This document shows positions 7,667 to 17,697 of a stretch of 64,000 nt of DNA, piece by piece. Both the position numbers and the translations under genes were made by a program. The DNA comes from Krasilnikovia cinnamomea (GTDB taxonomy: Bacteria; Actinomycetota; Actinomycetes; Mycobacteriales; Micromonosporaceae), in NCBI RefSeq assembly GCF_004217545.1, contig NZ_SHKY01000001.1, positions 1,550,001-1,614,000 of the forward strand. Direction: 5' to 3'. How positions within the stretch are numbered: the stretch's first letter is position 1; each line of letters begins with the position of its first letter. Under the pieces are notes generated by a model. The model was not told where the DNA came from. It ran no database searches and saw only the letters and a program-made list of their open reading frames with translations.

Positions 7667-9127
7667 GTGTTGACCACCCGCCTGCCCAGCGCAGGATTCT
7701 CGATCACGATCCGCATCGCCGTGACCGCCGACGCCTCCTCGATCGGCCGGCTCACCACCTGCGTCGGCGAGGCCGGCGCGATCGTGACGGCGCTGGACGT
7801 GGTGGACTCCGACCCCACCCGCGTACTGGTCGACCTCACCTGTGACACCGCCGATTCCGGCCACGCCGATCAGGTGGTCAAGACGCTGGAGGACCTGGAC
7901 GGGGTCGACGTCCGCAAGGTCTCCGACCGGACGTTCCTGCTGCACCTCGGCGGCAAGATCGAGGTGTCGTCGAAGGTGGCGCTGCGCAACCGCGACGAAC
8001 TGTCGCGGGCGTACACCCCGGGCGTGGCGCGGGTGTGCATGGCCATCGCGGAGAACCCGGCCGACGCCCGGCGGCTCACCATCAAGCGCAACACGGTCGC
8101 CGTGGTCAGCGACGGTTCCGCCGTGCTGGGCCTGGGCAACATCGGCCCGGCGGCCGCGATGCCCGTGATGGAGGGCAAGGCGGCGCTGTTCAAGCGGTTC
8201 GGCGGGGTGGACGCCTGGCCGGTGGTGCTGGACACCCAGGACACCGACGAGATCGTGCAGATCGTCAAGGCGATCGCCCCCGCGTACGGGGGGATCAATC
8301 TGGAGGACATCGCGGCGCCGCGGTGCTTCGAGATCGAGATGCGGCTGCGCGAGGCGCTGGACATCCCGGTCTTCCACGACGACCAGCACGGCACCGCCAT
8401 CTGCGTGCTGGCCGCGCTGACCAACGCGCTGCGCGTCGTGGGCAAGCGGCTCGCGGACGTCAAGGTGGTCGTCTCGGGGGCCGGGGCCGCGGGTACGGCG
8501 ATCATGAAGCTGCTGCTGCGCCAGGGCGTCGGCGACATCATCGCGTACGACCGGCTGGGCGCCCTGCACAAGGGCATGCCCGACCTCACGCCGACGTGGC
8601 GGTGGCTGGCCGAGCACACCAACCGCGATGGTTACGAGGGCGATCTGCCCGGGGCGATCGTGGGCGCGGACGTGTTCATCGGGGTCAGCGCCCCGAACCT
8701 GCTCACCGGCGACGACATCGCCAAGATGGCCGACAAGTCGATCGTGTTCGCCCTGGCCAACCCCGACCCCGAGGTGGACCCACGGGCCGCCCGGCGGCAC
8801 GCGGCCGTGGTCGCGACCGGCCGCTCCGACCAGCCGAACCAGATCAACAACGTGCTGGCTTTCCCGGGCGTGTTCCGGGGCATGCTCGACGTCAGCGCGC
8901 ACGAGTTCACCGAGGAGATGGCGCTGGCCGCGGCCATGGCCATCGCGGACGTGGTGGGCGAGGACAAGCTCAACCCGACGGTGATCATTCCGAGCGTGTT
9001 CGACGCGCGGGTCACCCCGGCGGTGGCGGCCGCGATCCGGGCCACCGTCAAGGGGCACCCCGTGCCCACCGGGCCGGGCGCGGTGCCGCCCGAGGAACTC
9101 GACGAGGCACCCCCGGAGACCTTCTGA
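7667..9127 (+). CDS. NAD(P)-dependent malic enzyme with N-terminal ACT domain
   Basis: Oxidatively decarboxylates malate to pyruvate. The 486-aa product starts with an ACT regulatory domain (residues 1-85, SITIRIAVTADASSIGRL), then the malic N-domain (SRAYTPGVARVC; VVSDGSAVLGLGNIGP; FHDDQHGTAI) and the NAD-binding Rossmann domain (VVVSGAGAAGTAIMKLLL). GTG 7667 is chosen because GGAGGG sits just upstream. An ATG at 7523 would add 48 unconserved residues overlapping the hflX promoter. An adjacent TTG at 7670 cannot be excluded. ACT-linked malic enzymes are common in actinobacteria; the effector bound here is unknown. Confidence 0.95.
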   Translation: MLTTRLPSAGFSITIRIAVTADASSIGRLTTCVGEAGAIVTALDVVDSDPTRVLVDLTCDTADSGHADQVVKTLEDLDGVDVRKVSDRTFLLHLGGKIEVSSKVALRNRDELSRAYTPGVARVCMAIAENPADARRLTIKRNTVAVVSDGSAVLGLGNIGPAAAMPVMEGKAALFKRFGGVDAWPVVLDTQDTDEIVQIVKAIAPAYGGINLEDIAAPRCFEIEMRLREALDIPVFHDDQHGTAICVLAALTNALRVVGKRLADVKVVVSGAGAAGTAIMKLLLRQGVGDIIAYDRLGALHKGMPDLTPTWRWLAEHTNRDGYEGDLPGAIVGADVFIGVSAPNLLTGDDIAKMADKSIVFALANPDPEVDPRAARRHAAVVATGRSDQPNQINNVLAFPGVFRGMLDVSAHEFTEEMALAAAMAIADVVGEDKLNPTVIIPSVFDARVTPAVAAAIRATVKGHPVPTGPGAVPPEELDEAPPETF

Positions 9128-9143
9128 CCGAGCCTCGGCGGCA

Positions 9144-9187
9144 ATAGCCAAGCACCGGACGCGGTCCGCAGGCCGGGTTTCGGCTAT
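9144..9187. terminator. Structured convergent spacer, probable bidirectional terminator
   Basis: ATAGCC and GGCTAT form an outer stem around an inner CGGAC-GCG-GTCCG hairpin, between the malic enzyme gene and the convergent phosphodiesterase gene. The right arm covers the stop codon of the latter. Confidence 0.4.
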
Positions 9188-9930
9188 CCGGCGTGAGCGC
9201 ACCAGCCGGTCAGCTCGCCCACCCGGTCGGTGATCAGACCGGCGACCCCGGCCGCAACCAGGTCGGGCCAGTGGGCGAGGTCGTTGGCCGTCCACGGCAT
9301 GACCGCGACACCCACGTCCGCCAGACCGGCCACCGTGTGCGGCTCGGCGAGAACGGCCGCCACCGACGGGTTGCAGAACACCACGCCCAGTTCCTTGGCC
9401 ACTCGCACCTGGTCCGCGTCGAACGGCTCGCGCAGCAGCCCACGGCGTACGTCGGGGGTGGCCTCACCGGCGCGCCGCACGACCTCGGGATCGAAACTCT
9501 GCACGACCGTACGGGCCAGCAGGTCCCGCTCGGCGACCAGGTCGAGGATGGCGCGGATCTGCGCCAGCGAGGCGGGCGGCTTGATCTCTACCAGCAACTC
9601 CACCGGCGTGGTGAGGGCGTACGGGCGCAGCAGGTCGAGGGCCTGGGCCAGGGTCGGCACGGGGGTGCCCGCGTACGCCGGGGAGAACCACGAGCCCGCG
9701 TCCAGCGCGGTCAGCTCGGCGGCGGTCGACTCCCAGACGAAGCCGGTGCCGGTCGTGGTGCGGTCGAGGGTGCGGTCGTGGATCACCACGGGCACCCCGT
9801 CCGCGCTGGTGCGCACGTCGAATTCGATGAACGTGGCGCCCGCCAGCACCCCGGCGGCGAGCGCGGGCAGGGTGTTCTCCGGGGCGACGGCGGAATAGCC
9901 CCGGTGCGCCACCCGGTGCGGTGCCGCCAT
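9184..9930 (-). CDS. Glycerophosphodiester phosphodiesterase
   Basis: Hydrolyses glycerophosphodiesters to glycerol-3-phosphate and an alcohol. The 248-aa product carries the GDPD signature: HRGYSAVAPENT near the start, EFDVRTSADGVPVVIHD (metal-binding Glu/Asp and catalytic His) and VEIKPP further on, with a TIM-barrel length. No signal peptide, so it is probably cytoplasmic. Its ATG shares one base with the dapF stop codon (TGATG), so it is translationally coupled as the third gene of miaA-dapF-GDPD. A TIM-barrel GDPD coupled to lysine and tRNA genes is likely a housekeeping arrangement rather than a pathway link. Confidence 0.9.
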   Translation of the reverse strand: MAAPHRVAHRGYSAVAPENTLPALAAGVLAGATFIEFDVRTSADGVPVVIHDRTLDRTTTGTGFVWESTAAELTALDAGSWFSPAYAGTPVPTLAQALDLLRPYALTTPVELLVEIKPPASLAQIRAILDLVAERDLLARTVVQSFDPEVVRRAGEATPDVRRGLLREPFDADQVRVAKELGVVFCNPSVAAVLAEPHTVAGLADVGVAVMPWTANDLAHWPDLVAAGVAGLITDRVGELTGWCAHAG

Positions 9931-10856
9931 CAGTGCTGGGCCGCCGGGCCGCCCACGGCCGGGGAGACGGGCACGGCCGCCTGATCGTCCGCGCCGGGCG
10001 CGCCCAGCGCCGCGGGGTCGACCTCGCCGGAGGCGACCAGCACGGCCGGTCCGGCCAGCCACCAGCGGCCCTGCTCGTCCGCGGTGACGGTCAACCGGCC
10101 GCCGGGCAGGTCCACGGCCACCACGCCGGCGTCCCGGCCCGCGTCCCGCAACGCCATCGCGCCCACGGCCAGCGCCCCCGACCCGCAGGCCTGGGTCTCG
10201 CCGGAGCCGCGCTCGTACACCCGCATGCGCACGTGCAGGTCGGTGCCCGCCACCGGCTCGGCGGCCACGACGAACTCGACGTTGGTGCCGCCGGGGAACA
10301 CGCCCGGGTCGAAGGCGGGGGCCACGGTCAGGTCCAGGCCGTCCAGCGGCACGCCGTCGTGCAGCGCGCAGACCAGGTGCGGGTTGCCGCAGTCCACGGC
10401 CATCCCGGGCACGGTCAGCGCGCCCACGGACGCGGTGCTCGCCGCGTACACCCGGGGGGTGGTCATGTGGACGCTGATCTCGGCGGGGCCGACCAGCGCG
10501 CGCACGACGCCGGCCCGGGTGGCCACCGGCAGGCCCGCAGGGCCGGGCGTGGTGAGGCCGCTGGCGACCAGGTACCGGCTGAAGACCCGGACGCCGTTGC
10601 CGCACATCTCGGCGAACGAGCCGTCGGCGTTCCAGTAGTCCATGAACCAGTCGGCGTCGGCGGCCATCCCGGCGGCCTCGGGGTGCTTGGCGGTGCGCAC
10701 GACGCGCAGCACGCCGTCCGCGCCGATCCCGCGGTGCCGGTCGCACAGCGCGGCGACCAGCTCGGGGGTCAACTCCAGCGCCCCGTCCGGGTCGGGCAGG
10801 AGCACGAAGTCGTTGCCGGCGCCGTGGCCTTTGGTGAACAACACGCGGTCCATCAT
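9930..10856 (-). CDS. dapF: Diaminopimelate epimerase
   Basis: Interconverts LL- and meso-diaminopimelate for lysine and peptidoglycan synthesis. The 308-aa product has the paired half-domains, each with a catalytic cysteine: C85 in EMCGNGVR and C224 in ETQACGSGA. KGHGAGNDF at the N-terminus is typical. The start ATG overlaps the miaA stop (ATGA), and the stop overlaps the next gene's ATG, so all three are coupled. The last ~25 residues are an Ala/Pro-rich extension beyond the usual family end. Confidence 0.96.
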   Translation of the reverse strand: MMDRVLFTKGHGAGNDFVLLPDPDGALELTPELVAALCDRHRGIGADGVLRVVRTAKHPEAAGMAADADWFMDYWNADGSFAEMCGNGVRVFSRYLVASGLTTPGPAGLPVATRAGVVRALVGPAEISVHMTTPRVYAASTASVGALTVPGMAVDCGNPHLVCALHDGVPLDGLDLTVAPAFDPGVFPGGTNVEFVVAAEPVAGTDLHVRMRVYERGSGETQACGSGALAVGAMALRDAGRDAGVVAVDLPGGRLTVTADEQGRWWLAGPAVLVASGEVDPAALGAPGADDQAAVPVSPAVGGPAAQH

Positions 10857-11797
10857 CGCGCAACCGTGGCGAGCGCGGCCATGGCGGCCTCGCCGAGGGT
10901 GTCCGAGGCCGCGTCGAGCCAGTGCACGCGCGGGTCACGGCGGAACCAGGACCGCTGGCGGCGGACGAAGCGCCGCGTCGCCTGGACGGTCTCCTGCCGC
11001 GCCTGCTCCTCGGTGAGCGCCCCGTCGAGCTGGGCCAGCGCCTGCTGGTAGCCGAGCGCCCGGCTGGCCGTACGGCCCTCGCGCAGGCCCCGGCGGGCCA
11101 GGTCGCGGACCTCGTCGAGCAGGCCCGACGCCCACATCAGGCCGACCCGCTCGGCGATGCGGGCGTCCAGTTCGGCCGTGTCGCGGTCGACGCCGAGCTG
11201 GACGCAGTCGTAGTAGGGCACTGGGTCGGGCAGCGCCGCGGTGAACGGCGCCCCGGTCAGCTCGATCACCTCCAGCGCGCGGACGATGCGCCGCCCGTTG
11301 CTGGGCAGGATGCGCTCGGCGGCCACCGCGTCGAGCGCGGCCAGCCGCCGGTGCAGCTCGCCCGGGCCGGAGTCGGCGAGTTCGGCCTCCAGGCGGGCCC
11401 GGATCACCGGGTCGGTGCCGGGAAAGCTGAATTCCTCGAGTACGGCGCGGACGTACAGGCCGGAGCCGCCGACCAGCAGCGGGACCCGGCCACGGGCGAG
11501 GATGCCATCGACCGCCGCGCGGGCCAGCCGCTGGTACTCGGCGACGCTGGCGGGCTCGGTGACGTCCCAGATGTCCAGCAGGTGGTGCGGCACGCCGGCG
11601 CGTTCGGCGGGAGTCAGTTTGGCCGTACCGATGTCCATGCCGCGGTAGAGCTGCATGGAGTCGGCGTTGACCACCTCGCCGCCCAGCTCACGGGCCAGGG
11701 CGAGGCTCAGCGCCGATTTGCCGGCGGCGGTGGGTCCAACGACGGCGACGACCCGCGGAATGGGAAACAACGGCACGCCGCCACCGTAGGACACCAT
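10853..11797 (-). CDS. miaA: tRNA dimethylallyltransferase
   Basis: Transfers the dimethylallyl group to A37 of tRNAs that read UNN codons; MiaB, also in this window, later methylthiolates the same base. The product has the P-loop VVGPTAAGKSALS, the DSMQLYRGMDIGTAK motif, and the C-terminal RRQRSWFRRD region. About 314 aa from ATG 11797. A GTG at 11776 also fits the family start, and a longer in-frame start at 11890 would overlap the divergent DUF349 gene. First gene of the miaA-dapF-GDPD operon. Confidence 0.95.
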   Translation of the reverse strand: MVSYGGGVPLFPIPRVVAVVGPTAAGKSALSLALARELGGEVVNADSMQLYRGMDIGTAKLTPAERAGVPHHLLDIWDVTEPASVAEYQRLARAAVDGILARGRVPLLVGGSGLYVRAVLEEFSFPGTDPVIRARLEAELADSGPGELHRRLAALDAVAAERILPSNGRRIVRALEVIELTGAPFTAALPDPVPYYDCVQLGVDRDTAELDARIAERVGLMWASGLLDEVRDLARRGLREGRTASRALGYQQALAQLDGALTEEQARQETVQATRRFVRRQRSWFRRDPRVHWLDAASDTLGEAAMAALATVAR

Positions 11798-11955
11798 ATG
11801 GTCACGGTCATCCGAGGGCGCTTCCCCGGAACCGGGTTGGACCTGTGACAATGCGCGAGAAAGAATGCCGATGGAAGGTTTGGCGTTCAACTGCGCTATG
11901 GCGGCGGTTGTCCGGCATGCGGGCCGGGCGGTGCCGGGAGAATGAGGTTGAGCTC

Positions 11956-13164
11956 ATGAACGACTGGACGGCCTTCGGGCGCGTGGATGCCGACGGCACC
12001 GTGTACGTGAAGACCGCCGAGGGTGACCGAGTGGTCGGCTCCTGGCAGGCGGGCACCCCCGAGGAGGGGTTGGCCCACTTCGCCCGGCGCTTCGCCGACC
12101 TGGTCACCGAGGTCGACCTCATCGAGGCCCGGCTCAATTCCGGCGCGGCCGACGCGGCCCACTCGCTGAGCAGCGTCAAGCGCCTGCGCGCCACCCTGGA
12201 CGAGGCCCACGTGGTGGGTGACGTCGACGGGCTCGCCGCCCGGCTGGACCGGCTCGCCGCCCTCGCCGAGGAGAAGGCCGGCGAGGCCCGCGCGGCCCGG
12301 GAGGTCGCCCGTACCGAGGCGCTGGCCCGCAAGACCGCCCTGGTCGAGGAGGCGGAGACGATCGCGGCCGAGTCGACCGGCTGGAAGTCCGCCGGTGACC
12401 GGCTCAAGGAGATCCTCGACGAGTGGAAGACCATCCGCGGGGTCGACAAGAAGACCGACGGCGAGCTGTGGAAGCGCTTCGCGGCGGCCCGCGACGGCTT
12501 CACCCGCCGCCGGGGCGCCCACTTCGCGACCCTGGACGGGCAGCGCAAGCAGGCGCAGGGCGCCAAGGAGGAGCTGGTCAAGGAGGCGGAGAGCCTCGCC
12601 GACTCCTCCGACTGGGGGCCCACCGCCGGCCGGCTCAAGGAGCTGATGGCCGAGTGGAAGGCCGCCCCGCGCGCCGCGAAGGAGGCGGAGCAGCGCCTGT
12701 GGGAACGGTTCCGCGCCGCCCAGGACGCGTTCTTCACCCGCCGCAGTGAGGTCTTCTCCGCCCGCGACGCGGAGTACAAGGGCAACCTGGAGAAGAAGCA
12801 GGCGATCCTCGCCGAGCTGGAAGCGGTCGACGTGGACGCCGACCCGCGGGCCGCGCAGAACAAGTTGCGCGACGCCCAGGCCGCGTGGCACGACGCGGGC
12901 CGGGTGCCCCGGGAGTCGTCGGCGGGCCTGGACCGCCGGTGGCGGGCCGCCGAGGAGCGGATCCGGGTCGCCATGGACTCGGCGTGGCGCAAGACGTCGC
13001 CCCAGGACAACCCGCTGCTGCAGCAGATGCGCGAGCAGGTCGCGGAGGCGGAGCAGCGGCTGGCCCGGGCCCAGGCTGCGGGCGACAACCGGCGCATCAA
13101 GGAGGCCGAGCAGGCCCTCGCGTCGAAGCGGCAGTTCCTGGCACTGGCCGAGCAGGCCAGCTAG
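11956..13164 (+). CDS. DUF349 coiled-coil protein
   Basis: A 402-aa acidic, Ala/Glu/Arg-rich helical protein. Its DUF349 repeats are recognisable from the recurring pattern W-K-x-x-x-x-R-LKEI/LM-x-EWK and LW-x-RF-x-AAR/Q-D-x-F near residues 165-205 and 250-290, with a third weaker copy later. No membrane segment. ATG 11956 begins at MNDWTAFGRVDADGTVYV, where the family-like sequence begins. An ATG at 11845 would extend into the miaA promoter. The molecular role of the actinobacterial family is not known to me. It is divergent from miaA and convergent with the GGDEF gene. Confidence 0.85.
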   Translation: MNDWTAFGRVDADGTVYVKTAEGDRVVGSWQAGTPEEGLAHFARRFADLVTEVDLIEARLNSGAADAAHSLSSVKRLRATLDEAHVVGDVDGLAARLDRLAALAEEKAGEARAAREVARTEALARKTALVEEAETIAAESTGWKSAGDRLKEILDEWKTIRGVDKKTDGELWKRFAAARDGFTRRRGAHFATLDGQRKQAQGAKEELVKEAESLADSSDWGPTAGRLKELMAEWKAAPRAAKEAEQRLWERFRAAQDAFFTRRSEVFSARDAEYKGNLEKKQAILAELEAVDVDADPRAAQNKLRDAQAAWHDAGRVPRESSAGLDRRWRAAEERIRVAMDSAWRKTSPQDNPLLQQMREQVAEAEQRLARAQAAGDNRRIKEAEQALASKRQFLALAEQAS

Positions 13165-13174
13165 GGCTTGCGGG

Positions 13175-14623
13175 CTACGCGGCGGCGAGGCTGAGGTTGC
13201 CGAGCGACTTCGACTTCTTGGCCTCGTACATCGCCAGGTCGGCGCGCCCGATCAGGCCGTCGGTGGTGCTGCCCGGTTCGGCGAACGCGACGCCGACGCT
13301 GATGCCGATCTGTACGGTCTGCCCTTCGATGGTGATCGGCTGGCGCACCATCGTGCGGATCCGTTCGCACACGGCGTTGACGGCGGCCCGCGAGTCGGTG
13401 GCCTGACACACGATCACGAACTCGTCGCCGCCGAACCGGCTGACCAGGTCGGTGTCGCGGACGCAGCCGCGCAGCCGCTGGGCGACCGCCGTGAGCAGCT
13501 GGTCGCCGGCGGCGTGGCCGAGCCGATCGTTGACCGGCTTGAAGCCGTCGAGATCGCAGAACAGCACCGCCAGCCACGGGGTGTCGTCCGGGCCGTCGGA
13601 CTGTGGCGCGGTCAGCGCCGTGGTGATCCGTTCCAGGCACGCGGCGCGGTTCGGCAGCCCGGTCAGGCTGTCGTGCGCGGCCATCCGGCGCAGCGCCTGC
13701 TCCGCCAGGCGGCGCTCGGCCGACAGCGCGGCGATGCGCACCATGACGAGCGGGACGACCAGCACTGAGCCGATCGCGAGCAGCACCCCGTCGGTCGGCA
13801 GGCCGAACAGCGCCCGGCCGCCGCCGACCAGCGGGATCAGGGCCATCATCGCCCCGAGGAACGTGAGCCGCCCCACCGTCAGGTCGTCCTTCGGCGCGGG
13901 GGTGAGCCGGGTGGCCAGCGCCGCCGAGGGGTGCATGGCGGCCGTGCCGAGCGCCGCGTACGCGACGAGGAACGGCACGTTGGTCCAGTCCGGCCGGACC
14001 CCGCCCGCGTCCGAGGCCAGGGCACCGGCCACGTTCGCGATCAGCGTGGCGACCGAGGCGACCGAGAACAGCTGGATGGTGGCGAGACGCTCCGGCGCGG
14101 CCTTGGCAACGCGCAGCAACGCACCGAACGTGCCCAGGGTGATGAAGATGTTCACGAACAACGCCATCTGGCGCGGCTGGGACATGCCCTCGGCGCTCAG
14201 GTGGGGCAGCAGCACCACGTCCCACAGCAGACCACCGACGGCCAGCGAGGTGAGCGCGGCGTCCGCCATGCCGCCGACGTCGCGCCTGCCCCGGCGCACG
14301 ATGATGGTCATGGCGGCGGTGAACACGAGCACGTTGGCCACGCTGAACAGCAGGTCCGCGAGCGTGCCGTCAGCCGTCGGGCGGTGCTGGCCGTACACGT
14401 ACCAGACGGACAGGACGTTGCCGACGTTGTAGACCACAAGCGCCACGAGCAGCACAAACCACGGGATCCGGCCACTGCCCGTGCTGCGCCGGGTCCCGAC
14501 CAGCGCGGCCGGGATCGCCGCCAACGTGATCAACAGGAACGGGATCCACCGCAGCCCCGGCGGCACCGCGAGGTACGCCGCGGAGAGGCCGAAAGCGGCC
14601 AGGGCATACCACCGGTAAAACAT
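13175..14623 (-). CDS. Membrane GGDEF protein, likely diguanylate cyclase
   Basis: Predicted to make cyclic di-GMP. The N-terminal ~300 residues contain about nine or ten hydrophobic helices, a multi-pass sensor region with no named domain that I recognise. The GGDEF domain follows, with HDSLTGLPNRAAC, FCDLDGFKPVNDRLGH and an intact GGDEF at about residues 398-402. RDTD lies five residues before GGDEF, matching an RxxD product-inhibition site. There is no EAL domain. All catalytic features look intact, so activity is likely. It ends 10 bp from the convergent DUF349 gene. Confidence 0.9.
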   Translation of the reverse strand: MFYRWYALAAFGLSAAYLAVPPGLRWIPFLLITLAAIPAALVGTRRSTGSGRIPWFVLLVALVVYNVGNVLSVWYVYGQHRPTADGTLADLLFSVANVLVFTAAMTIIVRRGRRDVGGMADAALTSLAVGGLLWDVVLLPHLSAEGMSQPRQMALFVNIFITLGTFGALLRVAKAAPERLATIQLFSVASVATLIANVAGALASDAGGVRPDWTNVPFLVAYAALGTAAMHPSAALATRLTPAPKDDLTVGRLTFLGAMMALIPLVGGGRALFGLPTDGVLLAIGSVLVVPLVMVRIAALSAERRLAEQALRRMAAHDSLTGLPNRAACLERITTALTAPQSDGPDDTPWLAVLFCDLDGFKPVNDRLGHAAGDQLLTAVAQRLRGCVRDTDLVSRFGGDEFVIVCQATDSRAAVNAVCERIRTMVRQPITIEGQTVQIGISVGVAFAEPGSTTDGLIGRADLAMYEAKKSKSLGNLSLAAA

Positions 14624-14673
14624 GCCTCACCGATCGCCCGCACGGACCGTGAGCTGAGAACTCCTAAGAGTGA

Positions 14674-16167
14674 TCAGCGTCCACAGGCGGCGTCGCCGGA
14701 CGGCAGCGGCGCGGGCACGCCGACGGTCGGCAGGCCGAGAACCACCCCGGGCGTACGCGGGGTCCGCCCCGTCTCGAACGCGTCGCCGGCCCGGGTGCGG
14801 CGGTGCGCCACCGGGGCGCCGTCCGCGTTGAGGTGGTGCGGCGCCGCGTACGTGATCTCGGTGTGCACGACGTCACCCGGCCGGATGCCGGTCAGCCCGC
14901 CCGTGGCGAAGTGCACCAGCCGCCCGTCGCGGGCCCGGCCGGACAGCCGGCCCGTACGCTCGTCCTTGCGCCCCTCACCGACCGCGACCAGTACCTCGAC
15001 CGTGCGCCCGACCTGCCGCTTGTTCTCCGCCCAGGTGATGTCCTCCAGGGTGGCGATGAGCCGCTCGTAGCGCTCCTGCACCACCTGCTTGGGCAGCTGC
15101 TCATCCATGATCGCGGCGGGGGTGCCGGGCCGCTTGCTGTACTGGAACGTGAACGCGCTGGCGAAGCGGGCCGCGCGGACCACCTCCAGGGTTTGCGCGA
15201 AGTCCGCCTCGGTCTCGCCGGGGAAGCCGACGATGATGTCCGTGGTGATCGCGGCGTCCGGCATCGCGGCGCGCACCTTCTCGATGATCCCCAGGTACTT
15301 CTCGGCGCGGTAGCTGCGGCGCATCGCCTTGAGCACCTGGTCGGAGCCGGACTGCAGCGGCATGTGCAGCGAGTGGCAGACGTTCGGGGTCTCGGCCATC
15401 GCGGCGATCACGTCGTCGGTGAAGTCCTTCGGGTGCGGGCTGGTGAACCGGACCCGCTCCAGGCCCTCGACCTCGCCGCAGGCGCGCAGCAGCTTGCCGA
15501 ACGCCAGCCGGTCGCCGAACTCCACGCCGTACGAGTTGACGTTCTGGCCGAGCAGGGTGACTTCGAGCACCCCCTCGGCGACCAGGGCCCGCACCTCGGC
15601 GAGCACGTCGCCGGGGCGGCGGTCCTTCTCCTTGCCGCGCAGCGCCGGGACGATGCAGAAGGTGCAGGTGTTGTTGCAGCCCACGGAGATGGAGACCCAG
15701 CCGGCGTAGCTGGACTCGCGCCGGGTGGGCAGCGTGGAGGGGAACACCTCCAGCGATTCCAGGATCTCCACCTCGGCGGCGGCGTTGTGCCGGGCGCGTT
15801 CCAGCAGGGCGGGCAGCGACCCGATGTTGTGCGTGCCGAACACCACGTCGACCCAGGGGGCGCGCTTGACGATGTCGCCGCGGTCCTTCTGGGCGAGGCA
15901 GCCGCCGACCGCGATCTGCATGTCCGGTTTGGCGAGCTTGCTGGGGCGCAGGTGACCCAGGTTGCCGTACAGGCGGTTGTCCGCGTTCTCGCGGACCGCG
16001 CAGGTGTTGAAGACCACCACGTCGGCGGCGTCGGAGTCGGCGGCGCGCACGTAGCCCGCGTCCTCCAGCAGGCCGGCGATCCGCTCGGAGTCGTGCACGT
16101 TCATCTGGCAGCCGTACGTGCGGACGTCGTACGTGCGGGCCTGCGGGGTCTGGGGTGCGATAGTCAT
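14674..16167 (-). CDS. miaB: tRNA-2-methylthio-N6-dimethylallyladenosine synthase
   Basis: Radical-SAM methylthiotransferase that acts on i6A37 of tRNA, downstream of MiaA. The 497-aa product has the MTTase N-domain cysteines ([23 protein letters not shown]) and the radical-SAM cluster C164-xxx-C168-xx-C171 (CNNTCTFC). A TRAM domain comes near the end ([10 protein letters not shown] onward), followed by an Ala/Pro-rich tail of about 50 residues. ATG 16167 starts at [20 protein letters not shown]. The frame is open further upstream but with no family similarity. Confidence 0.96.
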   Translation of the reverse strand: MTIAPQTPQARTYDVRTYGCQMNVHDSERIAGLLEDAGYVRAADSDAADVVVFNTCAVRENADNRLYGNLGHLRPSKLAKPDMQIAVGGCLAQKDRGDIVKRAPWVDVVFGTHNIGSLPALLERARHNAAAEVEILESLEVFPSTLPTRRESSYAGWVSISVGCNNTCTFCIVPALRGKEKDRRPGDVLAEVRALVAEGVLEVTLLGQNVNSYGVEFGDRLAFGKLLRACGEVEGLERVRFTSPHPKDFTDDVIAAMAETPNVCHSLHMPLQSGSDQVLKAMRRSYRAEKYLGIIEKVRAAMPDAAITTDIIVGFPGETEADFAQTLEVVRAARFASAFTFQYSKRPGTPAAIMDEQLPKQVVQERYERLIATLEDITWAENKRQVGRTVEVLVAVGEGRKDERTGRLSGRARDGRLVHFATGGLTGIRPGDVVHTEITYAAPHHLNADGAPVAHRRTRAGDAFETGRTPRTPGVVLGLPTVGVPAPLPSGDAACGR

Positions 16168-16232
16168 GGCAGTCAACCAGGGTAGTCCCTGCCGCGCGGT
16201 CCCGGCCGGGGGCGGGCGGCCGGGGGCGACGG

Positions 16233-16721
16233 CTACGCCGCGGCGGGGTGCCCGGGGGTGGGGCGCGGGGCGAAGTGGGAGGTGTCGCAGCCCGGGGCGG
16301 TGACGCAGGCCGGGTCCGTGCCGGTGCAGAGGCGGGCGTGGCGGCGCTCCGTGCCGTCGTCCGTCTCCACCTCGTCCAGGTGCACCGGGGTCAGCGAGCC
16401 GTTCGGTTCGGCGCGGACGTACCGGGTGGGGTTGAGGGTGTCGTCGGGCAGCAGGATGTCGGCGCCGAGCCGGACCGCGACCGCGCTGGCCGCCGTGGCC
16501 TCCTCGACGTCGCCCGGGGCGCAGAAGCAGTCGATCAAGGTCGGGAAGTCGCCGCCGACGTACCAGACGTCGCAGAGCACCGCCCCGTCCGCGGGCGCCT
16601 CGAGCGTCGTGACCGGCCGCCGCAACACGCCGGTGAGCGCCGCGCGGACCGAGGCGGCCGCGACACGCCCGGACGCGCACCAGCTCCACAGCCCGTCCGC
16701 CGGCTCGGCCATACCACTCAT
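16233..16721 (-). CDS. Conserved-looking hypothetical protein, cysteine-containing
   Basis: A 162-aa soluble protein that I do not recognise. ATG 16721 begins [14 protein letters not shown]. It has eight cysteines, including pairs in IDCFCAPGD and near the C-terminus ([16 protein letters not shown]), so metal binding is possible but unproven. Regular strand/helix alternation and strong third-position GC support it as coding. It lies 65 bp upstream of miaB on the same strand and may be co-transcribed with it. Confidence 0.65.
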   Translation of the reverse strand: MSGMAEPADGLWSWCASGRVAAASVRAALTGVLRRPVTTLEAPADGAVLCDVWYVGGDFPTLIDCFCAPGDVEEATAASAVAVRLGADILLPDDTLNPTRYVRAEPNGSLTPVHLDEVETDDGTERRHARLCTGTDPACVTAPGCDTSHFAPRPTPGHPAAA

Positions 16722-16890
16722 CCTGCGCCTGCTTCCCGCAAACGGCCCTCGGTCATGTGCCGGGCCCCCCTTTCCGGTGTACGACGACGCTGGAGTTACC
16801 GCTCCGTGACTATTCTCGGCCGGATCCGAGATCGCTGCGCCCATACAGTGGACCTGTTGACAGAACCAACGACGGGATGGTGGTCCGAGC

Positions 16891-17634
16891 GTGACTGACG
16901 AGCCGCTCATCGTGCTCGAGAAGGTCAACAAGTGGTTCGGCCCGTTGCACGTGCTGCAGGATGTGGATCTTTCTGTGCACCGCGGCGAGGTCGTGGTCGT
17001 GATCGGACCGTCCGGTTCGGGCAAGTCCACGCTGTGCCGTGCGATCAACCGCTTGGAGCCGATCAACTCGGGGACGATCACCTTCGACGGCCGCCCACTG
17101 CCCGCGGAGGGCCGCGCCCTCGCGCGGCTGCGCAGCGAGGTCGGCATGGTGTTCCAGTCGTTCAACCTCTTCGCCCACAAGACCATCCTGCAGAACGTGA
17201 TGCTCGGACCGGTCAAGGTCCGCAAAGAAAACTCCGCAGCGGTACGCGACCGCGCGCTCGCCCTGCTCGAACGGGTGGGCATCGCCAGTCAGGCCGAGAA
17301 GTACCCCGCCCAGCTGTCCGGCGGCCAGCAGCAGCGGGTGGCGATCGCCCGGGCGCTGGCCATGCAGCCCAAGGCCCTGCTCTTCGACGAGCCCACCAGC
17401 GCGCTGGACCCGGAGATGGTCGGTGAGGTGCTCGAGGTCATGACCTCGCTGGCCCGCGAGGGCATGACCATGGTGGTGGTCACCCACGAGATGGGCTTCG
17501 CCCGGCACGCGGCCAACCGGGTCGTCTTCATGGCCGACGGCCAGATCGTCGAGGAGGCCGAGCCCGCCGAGTTCTTCGCCCACCCGCGCAGCGACCGGGC
17601 GAAGGACTTCCTGTCCAAGATCCTGACGCATTGA
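16891..17634 (+). CDS. gluA: Polar amino-acid (glutamate-type) ABC importer, ATPase subunit
   Basis: Energises amino-acid uptake. The 247-aa ATPase has Walker [10 protein letters not shown], the Q-loop ([11 protein letters not shown]), signature LSGGQQQR, Walker [12 protein letters not shown], and the switch His in VVVTHEMGF. It starts at GTG 16891. It is the first gene of four in the order ATPase, binding protein, permease, permease, the same order as gluABCD of Corynebacterium. Glutamate as the substrate is inferred from that synteny and family wording. Confidence 0.92.
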   Translation: MTDEPLIVLEKVNKWFGPLHVLQDVDLSVHRGEVVVVIGPSGSGKSTLCRAINRLEPINSGTITFDGRPLPAEGRALARLRSEVGMVFQSFNLFAHKTILQNVMLGPVKVRKENSAAVRDRALALLERVGIASQAEKYPAQLSGGQQQRVAIARALAMQPKALLFDEPTSALDPEMVGEVLEVMTSLAREGMTMVVVTHEMGFARHAANRVVFMADGQIVEEAEPAEFFAHPRSDRAKDFLSKILTH

Positions 17635-17697
17635 GCGTCTACTCAGGAGTCGCTCCGCGGCTCTGTTGGTGCACCACCTGATTCGAGGAGCGTAACG

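Noticed and set aside
13175-14623. Degenerate GGDEF acting only as a receptor
   Set aside because: GGDEF and the surrounding substrate motifs are intact, so an active cyclase is more likely.
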